Positions 34,744 to 46,888 of a stretch of DNA of 64,000 bases are shown here, piece by piece. This stretch comes from Chamaecrista fasciculata (Eukaryota; Streptophyta; Magnoliopsida; Fabales; Fabaceae), in NCBI GenBank assembly GCA_003254925.1, contig QANZ01012447.1, positions 198,725 to 262,724 of the forward strand. Direction: 5' to 3'. Numbering within the stretch: the first letter of the stretch is position 1; each line of letters opens with the position of its first letter. Both the position numbers and the translations under genes were made by a program. The notes below the pieces were generated by a model. It worked only from the letters and a program-made list of their open reading frames with translations. It searched no databases and was not told the DNA's origin.

Positions 34744-37096
34744 GAGAAAGATGGTAAATTGATTCAAAAGGTAACACTTCTGTTATGTTCACACACACAC
34801 ACAAATATAATATAACCCAAATATTCTTGTGGAAACCAAAATGTGTGCAATGTGTCATCAACTGAAAATATTATTGCTAAAAGTAACCTGTAAACTCTAA
34901 AGTATAAAATCAATCATAAAGATTCACCAGCAATTGTACCTCTAAAATATAGAATTAGAAGACAATTATTTCAACAGATTAGATATTCTATTAAAAAAAA
35001 TAAAAATGAAACAATGCCTGTGTAATTGGCATAATTTAGTTGAAAATCAGAGGAATATGTTATCTAAGCACTTATAGCATATTCTGCCTCTTGATATATA
35101 AACTTACTCAAACACCAAGAGAATCGTAGTAGAAAAAATCATAAGCAATCTTGGTGTCATTCCATTATTTGACACAATCATTTAAAAAAAAAAAAACTTC
35201 TCCGGTGTTGTACAACACATCAAATGAATAGTATAATGGATTAGTTCATTTGTGGAATTCCTATTACTAAACACCTTTTCCATGTTAATCAGTAAAATAG
35301 AACAATTCAAAAGCAAATACCAATAGAGATTCTTCAGGGAACACAGAACATATAACAGGTGAGAACATACTCCCTTATTTCAGATGAAATTGGTCCTTAT
35401 TGAATGTTGTCGAGAACATACTCCCTTTTCAAGCTTCTTCTTCCTTATAAAAAAAAACAACATAAAAAACTGAAAAAATAAACAATAGAAGAAAATCAAA
35501 ACAAAAATAGCAGAAGAAAATCAACATGTACCAAAAAGTTAGACCCATCAAAGAAAAGGGAGGAATATGGTAAATTTATTGAAACCCATGACAATTTGAA
35601 AACCACTTAAAAGAAGAGCGGAGGGAAGCAGATTTAAGAAAAACAAATTAAAAACATCGCAAAGAGAATGGTGACTGGAGGACATACGTGACGACAGCGG
35701 CACCGAGCAACGACAATTTGAAAGCCACCGGAAAAACTATATGTGAATAATAGCAAGAAGCAGAGGGAAAATATCTTCCAAAACCAATCCTTGACGATTT
35801 CACCCCATATATGTTGACAATAAAAACCATTAATCATTGATATATACAGAATAACAAAGGAAAATGGAAAAAAAATGGGAGGGAAGAGAAATTAAGATAA
35901 ATTATAGCTTGGATCTCCTTGAAGAAGCAAATACTCATCGAGATGATCAATTAGGTAGCAGATCTAGAAAAAACTCTATGTAGTTGTTCAAAATAGACAT
36001 AGCTAAATAATATATATAAATATATATATCAACTTTCCTAAGACCCTAAAAACAGAAGAAAAAAAGATTCACAACTCAAAGGATCGCACAGCCAAACCGA
36101 AACAACAAACCTCAACTGAGGCATCGTAGAATCGTATATACCAAAAGATAACCAATCACAAAGGATATATATCAAAAGAAGAAATTTTTATAACCAATCA
36201 CATCTTTCCACCATTCGTTTTTCGAGATATCTTATTGAAAAGATCTTTATAGTTCTTCATATGCTGTATCAAGCATTAAAATAAATTATTAAAAGCATGC
36301 CTTCATATAGATTTAGCATAACATGAGGCACAAAAGCCTAACCTAACACATTTATACGGAAAGTATTGTCATAGGATTGAGTATATAAATTAAACTGAAA
36401 AACAAAAAAGAAAATAGGCCGTGAAACTAAAATCACTTAAGGAAGAATAAACGGAAGATGATTAAATGAACAAAATCGCAAACCACGTGAAGAGAATAGT
36501 CACCGGAGGAAAGAAAGATGATAAGATGTCAATGCACTTCGGAAATCTGCGAAATTAAAAAAAAACATTCACAATTAGAATCTGTAAATTAGATGAAGAA
36601 ATGCATGAAAAAAATAGAAAACAGGGATACCCAAAGAAGATGCGAAGCTAAGAGCAGAAGTACAGAACAAATAAATCACGAAAGCTATGATTTTTCGGGT
36701 TTGTGGGAGATTCGCGAGGGCGGAGGCAACGTGGAGTAGTTGAGGCGTATGAACTCAAAGTGCATAGCTAAATGACTTCGAGGTCGGTAAGGATTGAGAG
36801 ATGCGTTTTATTTCTCACCCTTTGATACCTTTAACTATTCTTCAATATCTGACTTTAGTTCCTCAAATTTCAACTCTTCAATAAGCAAAGTAAAAATCTT
36901 AACCAAAAAAAATCATAACACTATCATGATCCAATCCACACGTCTTAGTGAAAGAACAAAACTTCTCGCATAACTCGTTCACAAAAAGAACCATCAAAAT
37001 TGAAATGAAATAATAAATTCAGCTGGCCATACAGGAAGCCACGAGGTTAGCTGAAAGATGAGAGGGCAAAAGAATGATTTTAGAAACACAAAAATA
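34744..37096. other. AT-rich DNA with degraded array-unit fragments
   Basis: No gene is found. Short stretches at about 35665-35725 and 36490-36520 resemble part of the tandem unit that follows (ACTGGAGGA...GACGACAGCGGC...AAAGCCA), suggesting diverged outlying copies. There is a CA microsatellite at about 34790-34803. Confidence 0.5.
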
Positions 37097-37564
37097 AGGA
37101 AAGATGTGAAGCGGCGGCGGCAGCGAGCCACACAATCTAAAAGCCATTGTGGAGAAGGATAAAATGAGGAATGGGTGGCGACGGGAAAGATGAAGAAATT
37201 TCCAAGGATCGCGAAATCTGCAGAAGACAAAGACGACAATAATCCATCACCCATTAAAGTAGAGTGATAAACTTGAATTTCAAGATGCGGTGAGCATTGA
37301 GCATTGCGTGATGGAGGATGGAGGGAGATGGAGGATGCAGATGGATTGATGGAGGATGGAGGGAGATGGAGGATGCAGATGGATGGAAAGAGAGATTTAG
37401 AGAGAGAAACATATGAACAAATAATTCAGATATTATTCAAAATAAATGTATGTATCAAATTTGAAATTTGAATTTGAAGAGTGTGAGAGAAGCAAATGAG
37501 AGAAGAGCTGATGGGATAATGGAAAAATGAACATGGAGAGAGAATGTGACGAGAGAGAATAAAT

Positions 37565-38079
37565 AGGGATGGAAATTTGGGTGGGTATCTAGGATACCCG
37601 TCCGAATCCACATGGAAAAAATATCCGATATCCGTCGAATACCGAATATCAAATAAGGTACGGGTAGTGAAAAATAAAAAATTATCGAATATCGCGTGGA
37701 TACAGATATTACTTCAACTATCCGGATATTCGTTCGAAATAAATAGATATTTAGGATACCCGATACCCTATAATATAAATATTTCATTATATTTTATACA
37801 TTTTTTATTATATTTTTTAATTATTTTATTTTATTTTAATTAACGGATATTAGATATCGGATACTAGATATATCCGATTTTTGAATTAAGATATCCTATT
37901 TTATATCCATTATTTTTTGGTATTTTGGATATTTAGAGTACCCGTCGAATACCAGATATCGGATAGGGTACGGGTTCAGATACTATATGATCGGAAACAA
38001 ATAAATACATATATTAGATAGGATAAACGGATACAAATAGTGACAAAATGACCGTGTACCCTACCCATTGTCATCCCTC
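37565..38079. mobile_element. hAT-like MITE in array unit 1
   Basis: Ends AGGGATGGAAAT and (opposite) ATTGTCATCCCT. It interrupts the unit at AATAAAT, which is repeated on both sides (about 8 bp, imperfect), as for hAT elements. The interior is built from self-complementary GGATATCCGATATCCG-type phrases and has no transposase. Confidence 0.65.
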
Positions 38080-38726
38080 ATAATAAATGAAGGATGAATA
38101 TTTATTGAAGAATGGTGGATGACTATTGGTTAAAGAATGGGTGAAGTAGTTCAACGAAAAAAAAAATTAGCTCAACATAGAGAGAGCAAGTAAACATGGA
38201 CCTGAACCCGGATTCTTATTGGCTAAAAATGAATAAGGAATACCTGTCAGCATTTCATTGGATAGGTCCTCCCTTTAGTAATGACAAAAAAAAAAAACGA
38301 GACGGGTAAGTGTCAACCTCTAGTTTAACGTGAGCTACAAATGACCAGAGGAAATATGTAGCGGCGACGGCAACGAGCGACGCAATATGGAAGCCATTGT
38401 GGGGTGGGATAAAAGGAGGAATGGGTGGCGACGAGGAAGATGAAGAAATGTCCAAGGATCGCGGAATCTGTAGAAGACGAAGACGACAATAATCCATCAC
38501 CCATCAAAGTAGAGTGATAAACTCGAACTTCAAGATGGAGTGAGATAGAGGATGCAGATGGATGGAGAGATATTTAGAGAGAGAAATATATGAACAAAAA
38601 TTTCAGATATGATTCAAAATAGATGTATGTATCTAATTTGAAATTTGAATTTGAAGAGTGTGAGAGAAACAAATGGGAGAAGAGCTGATGGGATAATGGC
38701 AAAATGAACACAGAGAGAGAATAAAT

Positions 38727-39240
38727 AGGGATGAAAATTTGGGCAGGTATTCAGGATACCCATTCGAATCCACCCGTAAAAAATATCTAATATCCGTCAG
38801 ATACTAGATATCGGATATGATACAGGTAGTGAAAAATAAAAAATTATCAGATATCGGGTGGATACAGATATTACTTCAACTATCGGATATCCATTCGAAA
38901 TAAATAGATATTGAGGGTACATGATATCTGATACCTATAATATAAATATTTTATTATATTTTATACATTTTTATTAAATTTTTTAATTATTTTATTTTAA
39001 CCAACGGATATTGGGTATCAGATACCAGATATATCTAGTTTTTGATATAGGAAATCCTATCCTATATCCATTATTTTTTAGTATTTCAGATATTTAGTGT
39101 AGCCGTCAGAAACTGGATATCGGATAGGGTATGGCTACGGATACTAAATTATCAAAAACAGATAGGATACATATATTGGATAGTATAAACGAATGCAGAT
39201 AGTGACAAAATGACCCGGTACCATACCTGTTGTCCTCTAG
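38727..39240. mobile_element. hAT-like MITE in array unit 2
   Basis: Same element at the same place in the next unit, starting AGGGATGAAAAT. Its right end is eroded (TGTTGTCCTCTAG). The AATAAAT flank is kept. The remaining units lack it. Confidence 0.65.
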
Positions 39241-42200
39241 AATAATAAATGAAGGATGACTATTGGTTGAAGAATGGGTGTAGGAGTTCAACGAAAACAA
39301 AAAGAAAATTAGCTCATCAGAGAGAGAAAGTGAACATGGACCATAAACTCAGATACTTATTGGCTGAAAATGAATCAGGAATACGTGTCAACATTTCATT
39401 GGATAGGTCCTCCACTTAGTAATGGCCAAAAAAAATGGGAGGGGTAACTGTCAACCTCTGGTTTAATGTGAGCTACATACGACAAGAGGAAAGATGTAGC
39501 AGCGTCGGCAGCGAGCGACGCAATCTGGAAGCCATTGTGGGGAGGGATAAAAGGAGGATTGGGCGGTGACGGGGAAGATGAAGAAATGTCCAAGGATCGT
39601 GGAATCTGCAAAACATGAAGACGACAATAATCCATCACCCATCAAAGTAGAGTGATAAACTCGAACTTCAAGTTGCGGTGAGCTTTGCGTGATGGAGGAT
39701 GGAGATGGAGAGAGATGGAGGGAGCTCTGCGTGATGGAGGATGGAGATGAATGGAGAGTGATTTAGAGAGAGAAACATATGAACAAAAAATTCAGATATG
39801 ATTCGAAATAGACGTATGTATCAATTTTGAAATTTGAATTTGAAGAGTGTGAGAGAAGCAAATGAGAGAAGAGCTAATGAGATAATGGAAAAATGAACAT
39901 GGAGTGACAATGTGAAGAGAGATAATAAATGACAAATGACTATTGGTTGAAGAATGGATGGAGGAGTTAAGCGAAAACAAAAAAAAAAATAAATTAGTTC
40001 AACAAAGAGAGAGAAAGTTAACATGGAGCATGAACTCGGATTCTTATTGGCTTAAAATGAATCAGAAATACGTGTCAACATTTCATTGGATAGGTCCTCC
40101 ATTTAGCAATGACTGAAAAAAAAAGGGAGGGTACGTGTCAACCTCTGGTTTAACGTGAGCTACATAAGACTAGAGAAAATATGTAACAGCAGCAGTAGCG
40201 AGTGACGCAATCTGTGAGCCATTATGGGGAGCGATAAAAGGTGGAATGGGTGGCGATGGGGAAGATAAATAAATATCTAAGGATGGCAGAATCTGCAGAA
40301 GATGAAGATGACAATAATCCTTCCCCCATCAAAGTACAGTGATAAACTTGAACTTCAAGATGCAGTGAGCTCTGCGGGATGGAGGATGGAGATGGATGGG
40401 GAGAGATTTTGAGAGATATGATTCAAAATAGACGTGTGTATTAAATTTGAAATTTGAATTTTAAGAGTGTGAGAGAAGAAAATGAGAGAAGAGCTGATGG
40501 GATAATGGCAAAATGAACACGGAGAGAGAATGTGAAGAGAAATAATAAATGAAGGATGACTATTGGTTGAAGAATGAGTGGAGGAGTTCAGCAAAAACAA
40601 AAAAAAGAGCTCAACAGAGAGAGAGAAAGTGAACATGGAGCATGAACTCAGATTCTTATTGGTTGAAAATGAATCAGGAATACGTGTCAGCATTTCATTG
40701 AATAGGTCCTCTATTTAGCTATGACAAAAAAATGGCATGGGTACGTGTCAACCTCTAGTTTATCGTGAGCTATATATGACCGGAGGAAATATGTAGCGGC
40801 GGCAGCAGCGAGCGACGTAATCTGAAAGCCATTATGGGGAGGGATGGAGATGGAGAGAGATTGAGGGAGCTCTGGGTGATGGAGGATGGGGATGGAGAGA
40901 GATTTAGTGAGATAAACGTATGAACAAAAAGTTCAGTTGTGATTCAAAATAGACGTATTATCAAATTAAAAATTTGAATTTGAGGAGTGTGAGAGAAAAA
41001 AATGAAAGAAGAGCTGAATGGATAATGGCAAAAAGTTCATAATGGCATAATACACGGAGAGAGAATGTGAAGAGAGATAATAAATGAAGGGTGACTATTG
41101 GTTGAAAAATGGTGGATAACTGTTGGTTGAAGAATAGGTGGAGGAGTTCAGTGAAAACAAAAAAAAAATAACTCAGTAGAGAGAGAGAAAGTGAACATGG
41201 AGCATGAACTTTAGTCTTGTTGGCTGAAAATGAATCAGGAATACGTGTCAGCATTTCATTGGATAGGTCGTCCATTTGGCTATGACAAAAGAATGGGACG
41301 AGTATGTGCCTAACTCTTGTTTAACGTGAGCTACATAAGACGAGAGAAAATATGTAGCGATGACGGCAGCGAGCGACACAACCTGGGAGCCATTGTGGGG
41401 AGGGATAAAAGGAGGAATGGGTGGCGACGGGGAAGATGAAGAAATATCCAAGGATCGCGAAATCTGCAGAAGACGAAGACGACAATAATCCATCATCCAT
41501 CGAAGTAGAGTGATAAACTCGAACTTCAAGATGCGGTGAGTTTTGCATGATGGAGGATAGAGGATGGAGATGGTGAGAGATGGAGGAAGCTCTACGTGAT
41601 GGAGGATGGAGATTGAGAGAGATTAAGAGAGAGAAATCTATGAACAAAAAATTCTGATATGATCAAAATAGACATATGTATCAACTTTGAAATATGAATA
41701 CGAAGAGTGTAAGAGAAGCAAATGGTAAAAGAGTTGTTGGGATAATGAAAAAATTAACACAGAGAGAGAATGTGAAGCGAGATAATAAATGAAGGATGAC
41801 TATTGGTTGAAGAATGGTGGAGGTCTATTGGTTGAAGAATGGGTGGAGGAGTTTAGTGAAAAAAAATTAGTTCAACAGAGAGAGAGAAAGTGAACATGGA
41901 GCATGAACTCGAATTTTTATTTGTTGAAAATGAAACATGAATTTGTGTCAGCATTTCATTGGATAGGTCCTACATTTAGCAATGACAAAAAAAAAGGGAG
42001 GGGTATGTGTCAACCTCTAGTTTAACGTGAACTACATATGACTAGAGGAAATATGTTGCGACGACGGCAATGAGCGACACAATCTGGAAGCCATTGTGGG
42101 GAGGGTTAAAAGGAGGAATGAGTGGCGATGAGGAAGATGAAGAAATATCCAAGGATCACGAAATTTGTAGGAGGCGATGACGACAATAATCCTTCACCCA

Positions 42201-42545
42201 TCAAAGTAGAGTGATAAACTCGTACTTCAAGATGCGGTGAGCTTCGGGTGATGGAGGATGGAGATGTAGAGAGATGGTGGGAGCTCCGCGTGATGGAGGA
42301 TGGAGATGGAGAGAGATGGAGAATGCAGATGGATGGAGAGAGATTTAGAGAGAGAAACCTATGTACAAAAAATTGAGATATGATCAAAATAGACGTATGT
42401 ATCAAATTTGAAATTTGAATACGAAGAGTGTGAGAGAAGAAAATGAGAGAACAGCTGATGGGATAATGGTAAAATGAACACAGAGAGAGAATGTGAAGAG
42501 AGATAATAAATTAAGGATGACTATTGGTTGAAGAATGGTGGATGA

Positions 42546-44222
42546 TGTTGGAGATTGTGCCCTAGGGCCAATCATTTTATAGATATGTTGAGAACATATC
42601 AATTAATTTATGGGGATAAATTAATGGTTATCATATTATTAGCATGTTTACTATGATAACAATCCGTGATTAATTATGATATAATTAATCTAAACTGTCC
42701 CTGGTCGCTCATTCAAGTGGGAGCTTGAACTGAACTAAGACCAGCATGACCTCGGTGCATGAGATGCANNNNNNNNNNNNNNNNNNNNNNNNNNNNNNNN
42801 NNNNNNNNNNNNNNNNNNNNNNNNNNNNNNNNNNNNNNNNNNNNNNNNNNNNNNNNNNNNNNNNNNNNNNNNNNNNNNNNNNNNNNNNNNNNNNNNNNNN
42901 NNNNNNNNNNNNNNNNNNNNNNNNNNNNNNNNNNNNNNNNNNNNNNNNNNNNNNNNNNNNNNNNNNNNNNNNNNNNNNNNNNNNNNNNNNNNNNNNNNNN
43001 NNNNNNNNNNNNNNNNNNNNNNNNNNNNNNNNNNNNNNNNNNNNNNNNNNNNNNNNNNNNNNNNNNNNNNNNNNNNNNNNNNNNNNNNNNNNNNNNNNNN
43101 NNNNNNNNNNNNNNNNNNNNNNNNNNNNNNNNNNNNNNNNNNNNNNNNNNNNNNNNNNNNNNNNNNNNNNNNNNNNNNNNNNNNNNNNNNNNNNNNNNNN
43201 NNNNNNNNNNNNNNNNNNNNNNNNNNNNNNNNNNNNNNNNNNNNNNNNNNNNNNNNNNNNNNNNNNNNNNNNNNNNNNNNNNNNNNNNNNNNNNNNNNNN
43301 NNNNNNNNNNNNNNNNNNNNNNNNNNNNNNNNNNNNNNNNNNNNNNNNNNNNNNNNNNNNNNNNNNNNNNNNNNNNNNNNNNNNNNNNNNNNNNNNNNNN
43401 NNNNNNNNNNNNNNNNNNNNNNNNNNNNNNNNNNNNNNNNNNNNNNNNNNNNNNNNNNNNNNNNNNNNNNNNNNNNNNNNNNNNNNNNNNNNNNNNNNNN
43501 TTTGATTCTCTAAGATTATGATTTGAATTTAAATTTAATATTATGGTAATATTATAATTTAAAATTCAATTCATAAAAGCCATATTATTATAATTTATAA
43601 TTATAATAATGCTCTAAAAATAATTATAAAAGCCCTAGGGCTAGGCGCCTAGGTTAAGCTAATGAGAGAGAATTCATTTGTGCAATTTTCATCCTCCTTG
43701 TTGAGAGAGATAGAAAAATCGCCACCTTCAAAAACCCTAGTTTCCAAGTGAGGAAAATTTTGGTTCTCAAGAGTTGAGAGGGTAAAATCGATTTGGCCTA
43801 AGAGTTAGACAATTCGATTTGTGGTTGCCAAAATTAGGGTTTGTGAGAGAAGGAAAAACAAGAAGAGTTCTTGTGTGGGAATTCTCCATAGCGCCACCTT
43901 TTGGAGTTTGAATCAAGAAGGAGTTCTTGAGTTCAAATACACTGTAGATTGGTCCCTAGTTCTTTTGGAGAAAAGAACTGAAGGCTAGCACCTTGGTGCC
44001 CGAAGAAACTGTTCGTGTGGATTACTGGCAGAGGGAGAACGCTACGAGTGGGCTCCTTGGACACGCCTTGTACAACCAGAGGATTGAAACTCGTGAGGTA
44101 TACCACTATCTATAAAAGTTTTAAATTCTACTAGCGGATCCGTTCGGGAATTTTAGGACCTAGCGTTTTATTTTAATTTTTATTTTTGCTTCCGCTGCGT
44201 TAGGCGCCTACAATTCCCAACA
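42546..44222 (+). mobile_element. Solo LTR (or gap-collapsed element) of the nested-element family
   Basis: It starts TGTTGGAGATTGTGCCCTAG, ends ACAATTCCCAACA, and is flanked by the 5-bp duplication GATGA (42541-42545, 44223-44227). The left part is about 80-90% like the start of the LTR at 17889 and the right part resembles its end. The middle is lost in an N-run, so a complete element cannot be excluded. It sits within tandem-array unit 7. Confidence 0.85.
42769..43500. other. Assembly gap (732 N)
   Basis: Undetermined bases within the LTR; the true length is unknown. Confidence 0.99.
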
Positions 44223-45187
44223 GATGATTATTGGTTGATGAATGGGTGGAGGACTTCAGCGAAAACACAAAACAAATAGCTCAACAGAGTGAGAAAAAGT
44301 GAACTTGGAGCATGAACTCGGATTTTTATTAGCTGAAAATGAATCAAGAGTATGTGTCAGCATTTCATTGGATAGGTCCTCCTTTTAGTAATGACAAAAA
44401 AAAATAGGAGCGGTACGTGTCGATCTTTAGTCTAACGTGAGCTACATATGACTAGAGTAAATATGTAGCGACAGTGGCAGCAATCGACGCAATCTGGAAG
44501 CTATTGTGGGGAGTGATATAAAAGGAGGAATGGGTGGTGAAGAGGAAGATGAAGAAATATCCAAGGAGCGCGAAATCTGTAGAAGACGAAGACGACAATA
44601 ATCCTTCACCCATCAAAGTAGAGTGATAAACTCAAACTTCAAGATACAGTAAGCTCTGCATGATGGAGGATGGAGGATGGAGATGGAAATAAATGGTGGT
44701 AGCTCTACGTGATGGAGGATGGAGATGGAGAGAGATGGACGATGCAATGGATGGAGAGATATTTAGAGAGAGAAACGTATGAACAAAAAATTCAAATATG
44801 ATTCAAAATAGACGTATGTATCAAATTTGAAATTTGAATTGGAAGAGTGTGAGAGAACGAAATGAGAGAAGAGCTGATGGGATAATGACAAAATGAACAC
44901 GAAGAGAGAATGTGAAGAGAGGCAATAAATGATGAATGACTATTGGTTAAAGAATGGTGGATGGCTACTGGACGAAGAATGGGTGGAGGAGTTCAGCGAA
45001 AACAAAAAAAATTAGCTAAACAAAGAGAGAGAAAATGAACATGGAGCATGAGCTCGGATTCTTATTGGTTGAAAATATTCAGGAATACGTTTCAACATTT
45101 CATTGGATAGGCCCTCCATTTAGCAATAACAAAAAAAAAAAAAAAATTGGACGGGTACGTGTCAACCTCTGGTTTGATGTGAGCTAC

Positions 45188-45639
45188 TTTATAATATAGA
45201 TATAAATGAGTCAAAGTGACTTGTGATGGTCCAAAATAATTTAACCATGAAAATTGCTCTTTACATCAAATATTGATTATATCACTTAAACTTATTAGTG
45301 TAGTACAATTTTCAGGAGGGTAATACTTTAGAAAATCACCATTACTTTCCACATCTCATCGTTGAATCTCTACTATATGGTGATATGGTGCTTTTTTTTC
45401 CTTTCTCTTTTTTAATTAAAATGATTGAAAGAAAGAGAAAGAACACTATTGTAGCATTACCTTTTTTAAAAAAATATTGGTTGAAAGGTTTTCTTATATC
45501 TAGATTTCCTTCCCTTGTTTTTTTGTTATAAAAGGAATATTTACATTAAGTTAAAGGAATACATATTGTTTGTTTTAACGAACATATCATGAAGCCCCTC
45601 TCAGACGTCTCTAACATAGTCATTATCTTCATAAAAGGA
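45188..45639. other. AT-rich spacer
   Basis: Nothing recognisable; lies between the tandem array and the LINE relic. Confidence 0.5.
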
Positions 45640-46642
45640 TCAAGTCACCCTACCCCTTACCCTAACCAATGAGCCTACTATGTCGTCCCTCATAAGCTTT
45701 TCCTCAGCAGAACCCACCCTATTACCTAAAATATTAACAACCAATTTAGAAAGAATACCCACATAAAGATTAGCAGTTACACCAAAATAACTAATAAAAA
45801 CCAACAAGGACAAAGATTTAGAAGTGCGAGCATTCAAACATTTTTCAATCCATTTAGAGGCCACACCCTGCTTATACTAAACAACAGCGAGCCAAACTTT
45901 ATCTTTGTTTCTGCGCCATCCAAGAATGAGACCCTCTGAAAAGTTATTGAAAATCTGATCAGGCCTCAATTTCTTCCAACTTTCATGCATTCCTCTCCTA
46001 TTATGCAATTGATTATTAACATGAAGAATCAAATTATAATCATTCACAACAGTTTTGATTCTCTGTATTGTATCCATCGGATTAGGCTTCACACCCATCC
46101 AAACCATCTCATTTCTTGTATGCCAAATTACATCCAAAGTGGTGAAAAATGAAATCAATAAGGTCATACCTTCCTCTCCATTCTTCAAATCGAAGCCACT
46201 CCACAATATTATTTTAAGCAATACAATCCATTCTTATGGAAGGAGGAACACCAAACTTGACAGTCTTGGCAAAAACATAGCTCCTAAAAATGTGATTTAT
46301 AGATTCATTAGGGTAATCACATGAAAAGTAAGAGAATTGACCCACCACATGGTGATTCTTGAGAATATCACTGCAAGGAATGATCAAGTTAAGGAGCTTC
46401 CATATGAACATAAGAACTCTCATGGAAGCTTTAACCTTTTAGGAATCCTTCCAAGGAAAATCATGAACATTTCCATCACTTTCATACATATTACGAGCAA
46501 GTAAATTGTAGTCATCTACAAGAATATATACACCACTTCTTGCTTTCTGACCAAAACAGCCTATCATTTAATATCTTCCAAAAATCCCTCCAAGGAAAAT
46601 AAAAAAAATTTCTTCCCTTGTATATTTAATATCTTTGGATGC
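45640..46642 (-). pseudogene. LINE relic, zf-RVT and RNase H part
   Basis: Minus-strand fragments in order: MRVLMFIWKLLNLIIPCSDI with FSCDYPNESINHIF and YVFAKTVKFG (zinc-binding block, cysteines partly lost), then FTTLDVIWHTRNEMVWMG (linker), then an RNase H-like piece (CLNARTSKSLSLLVFISYFG). Frames differ and stops interrupt, so it is a relic. Its sequence resumes at 51551, beyond a copia insertion. It belongs to the same broad class as 5496-6500 but is not a close copy. Confidence 0.75.
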
Positions 46643-46647
46643 ACAAC

Positions 46648-46880
46648 TGCACGAAAAGATATAAAAGATATGTAAATGAAATGGATGATTGAATCTATTA
46701 TTGAAACTTGCAATATATACAGCTACACATCATGCTCTACGGCATGTGAAGAAAGAAAAAGAATATATTGGAATGTACAGTTGTCCTATTCTGATAACTA
46801 ACTTGGCAAAAGAAAATCTATAAGCTACCATAAATAGTAATACAACAACTATTTACGAAAATAGGAAATAATTCTCTACA
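46648..46880 (-). repeat. copia-2 3' LTR
   Basis: Carries an extra AAAAGATATA relative to the 5' LTR; otherwise closely similar. Confidence 0.93.
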
Positions 46881-46888
46881 CCCCCTCC

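Larger units (their letters stand above)
37097..45187. repeat. Tandem array of a 0.56-0.74 kb unit (about eight copies)
   Basis: Using CATTTCATTGGATAGG as the unit start, boundaries fall at 38251, 39392, 40079, 40691, 41252, 41952, 44361 and 45096 (last partial). A first, incomplete unit begins about 37097. Net unit lengths are 687, 612, 561, 700, about 727 (after removing an LTR insertion) and 735 bp. Each unit carries a GC-rich core (GGCGACGGCAGCGAGCGACG), a GA-rich zone, AAATTTGAAATTTGAATT, and two ACGTGTC motifs. Short frames recur from unit to unit only because the DNA does. No protein-coding role is evident. Confidence 0.88.

Noticed and set aside
38255-42405. Repeated 60-110 codon minus frames in the tandem array
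   Set aside because: They recur only because the DNA repeats, overlap in two frames and break in several units.
42746-43513. Long open frames across the N-run
   Set aside because: Artefact of undetermined bases.
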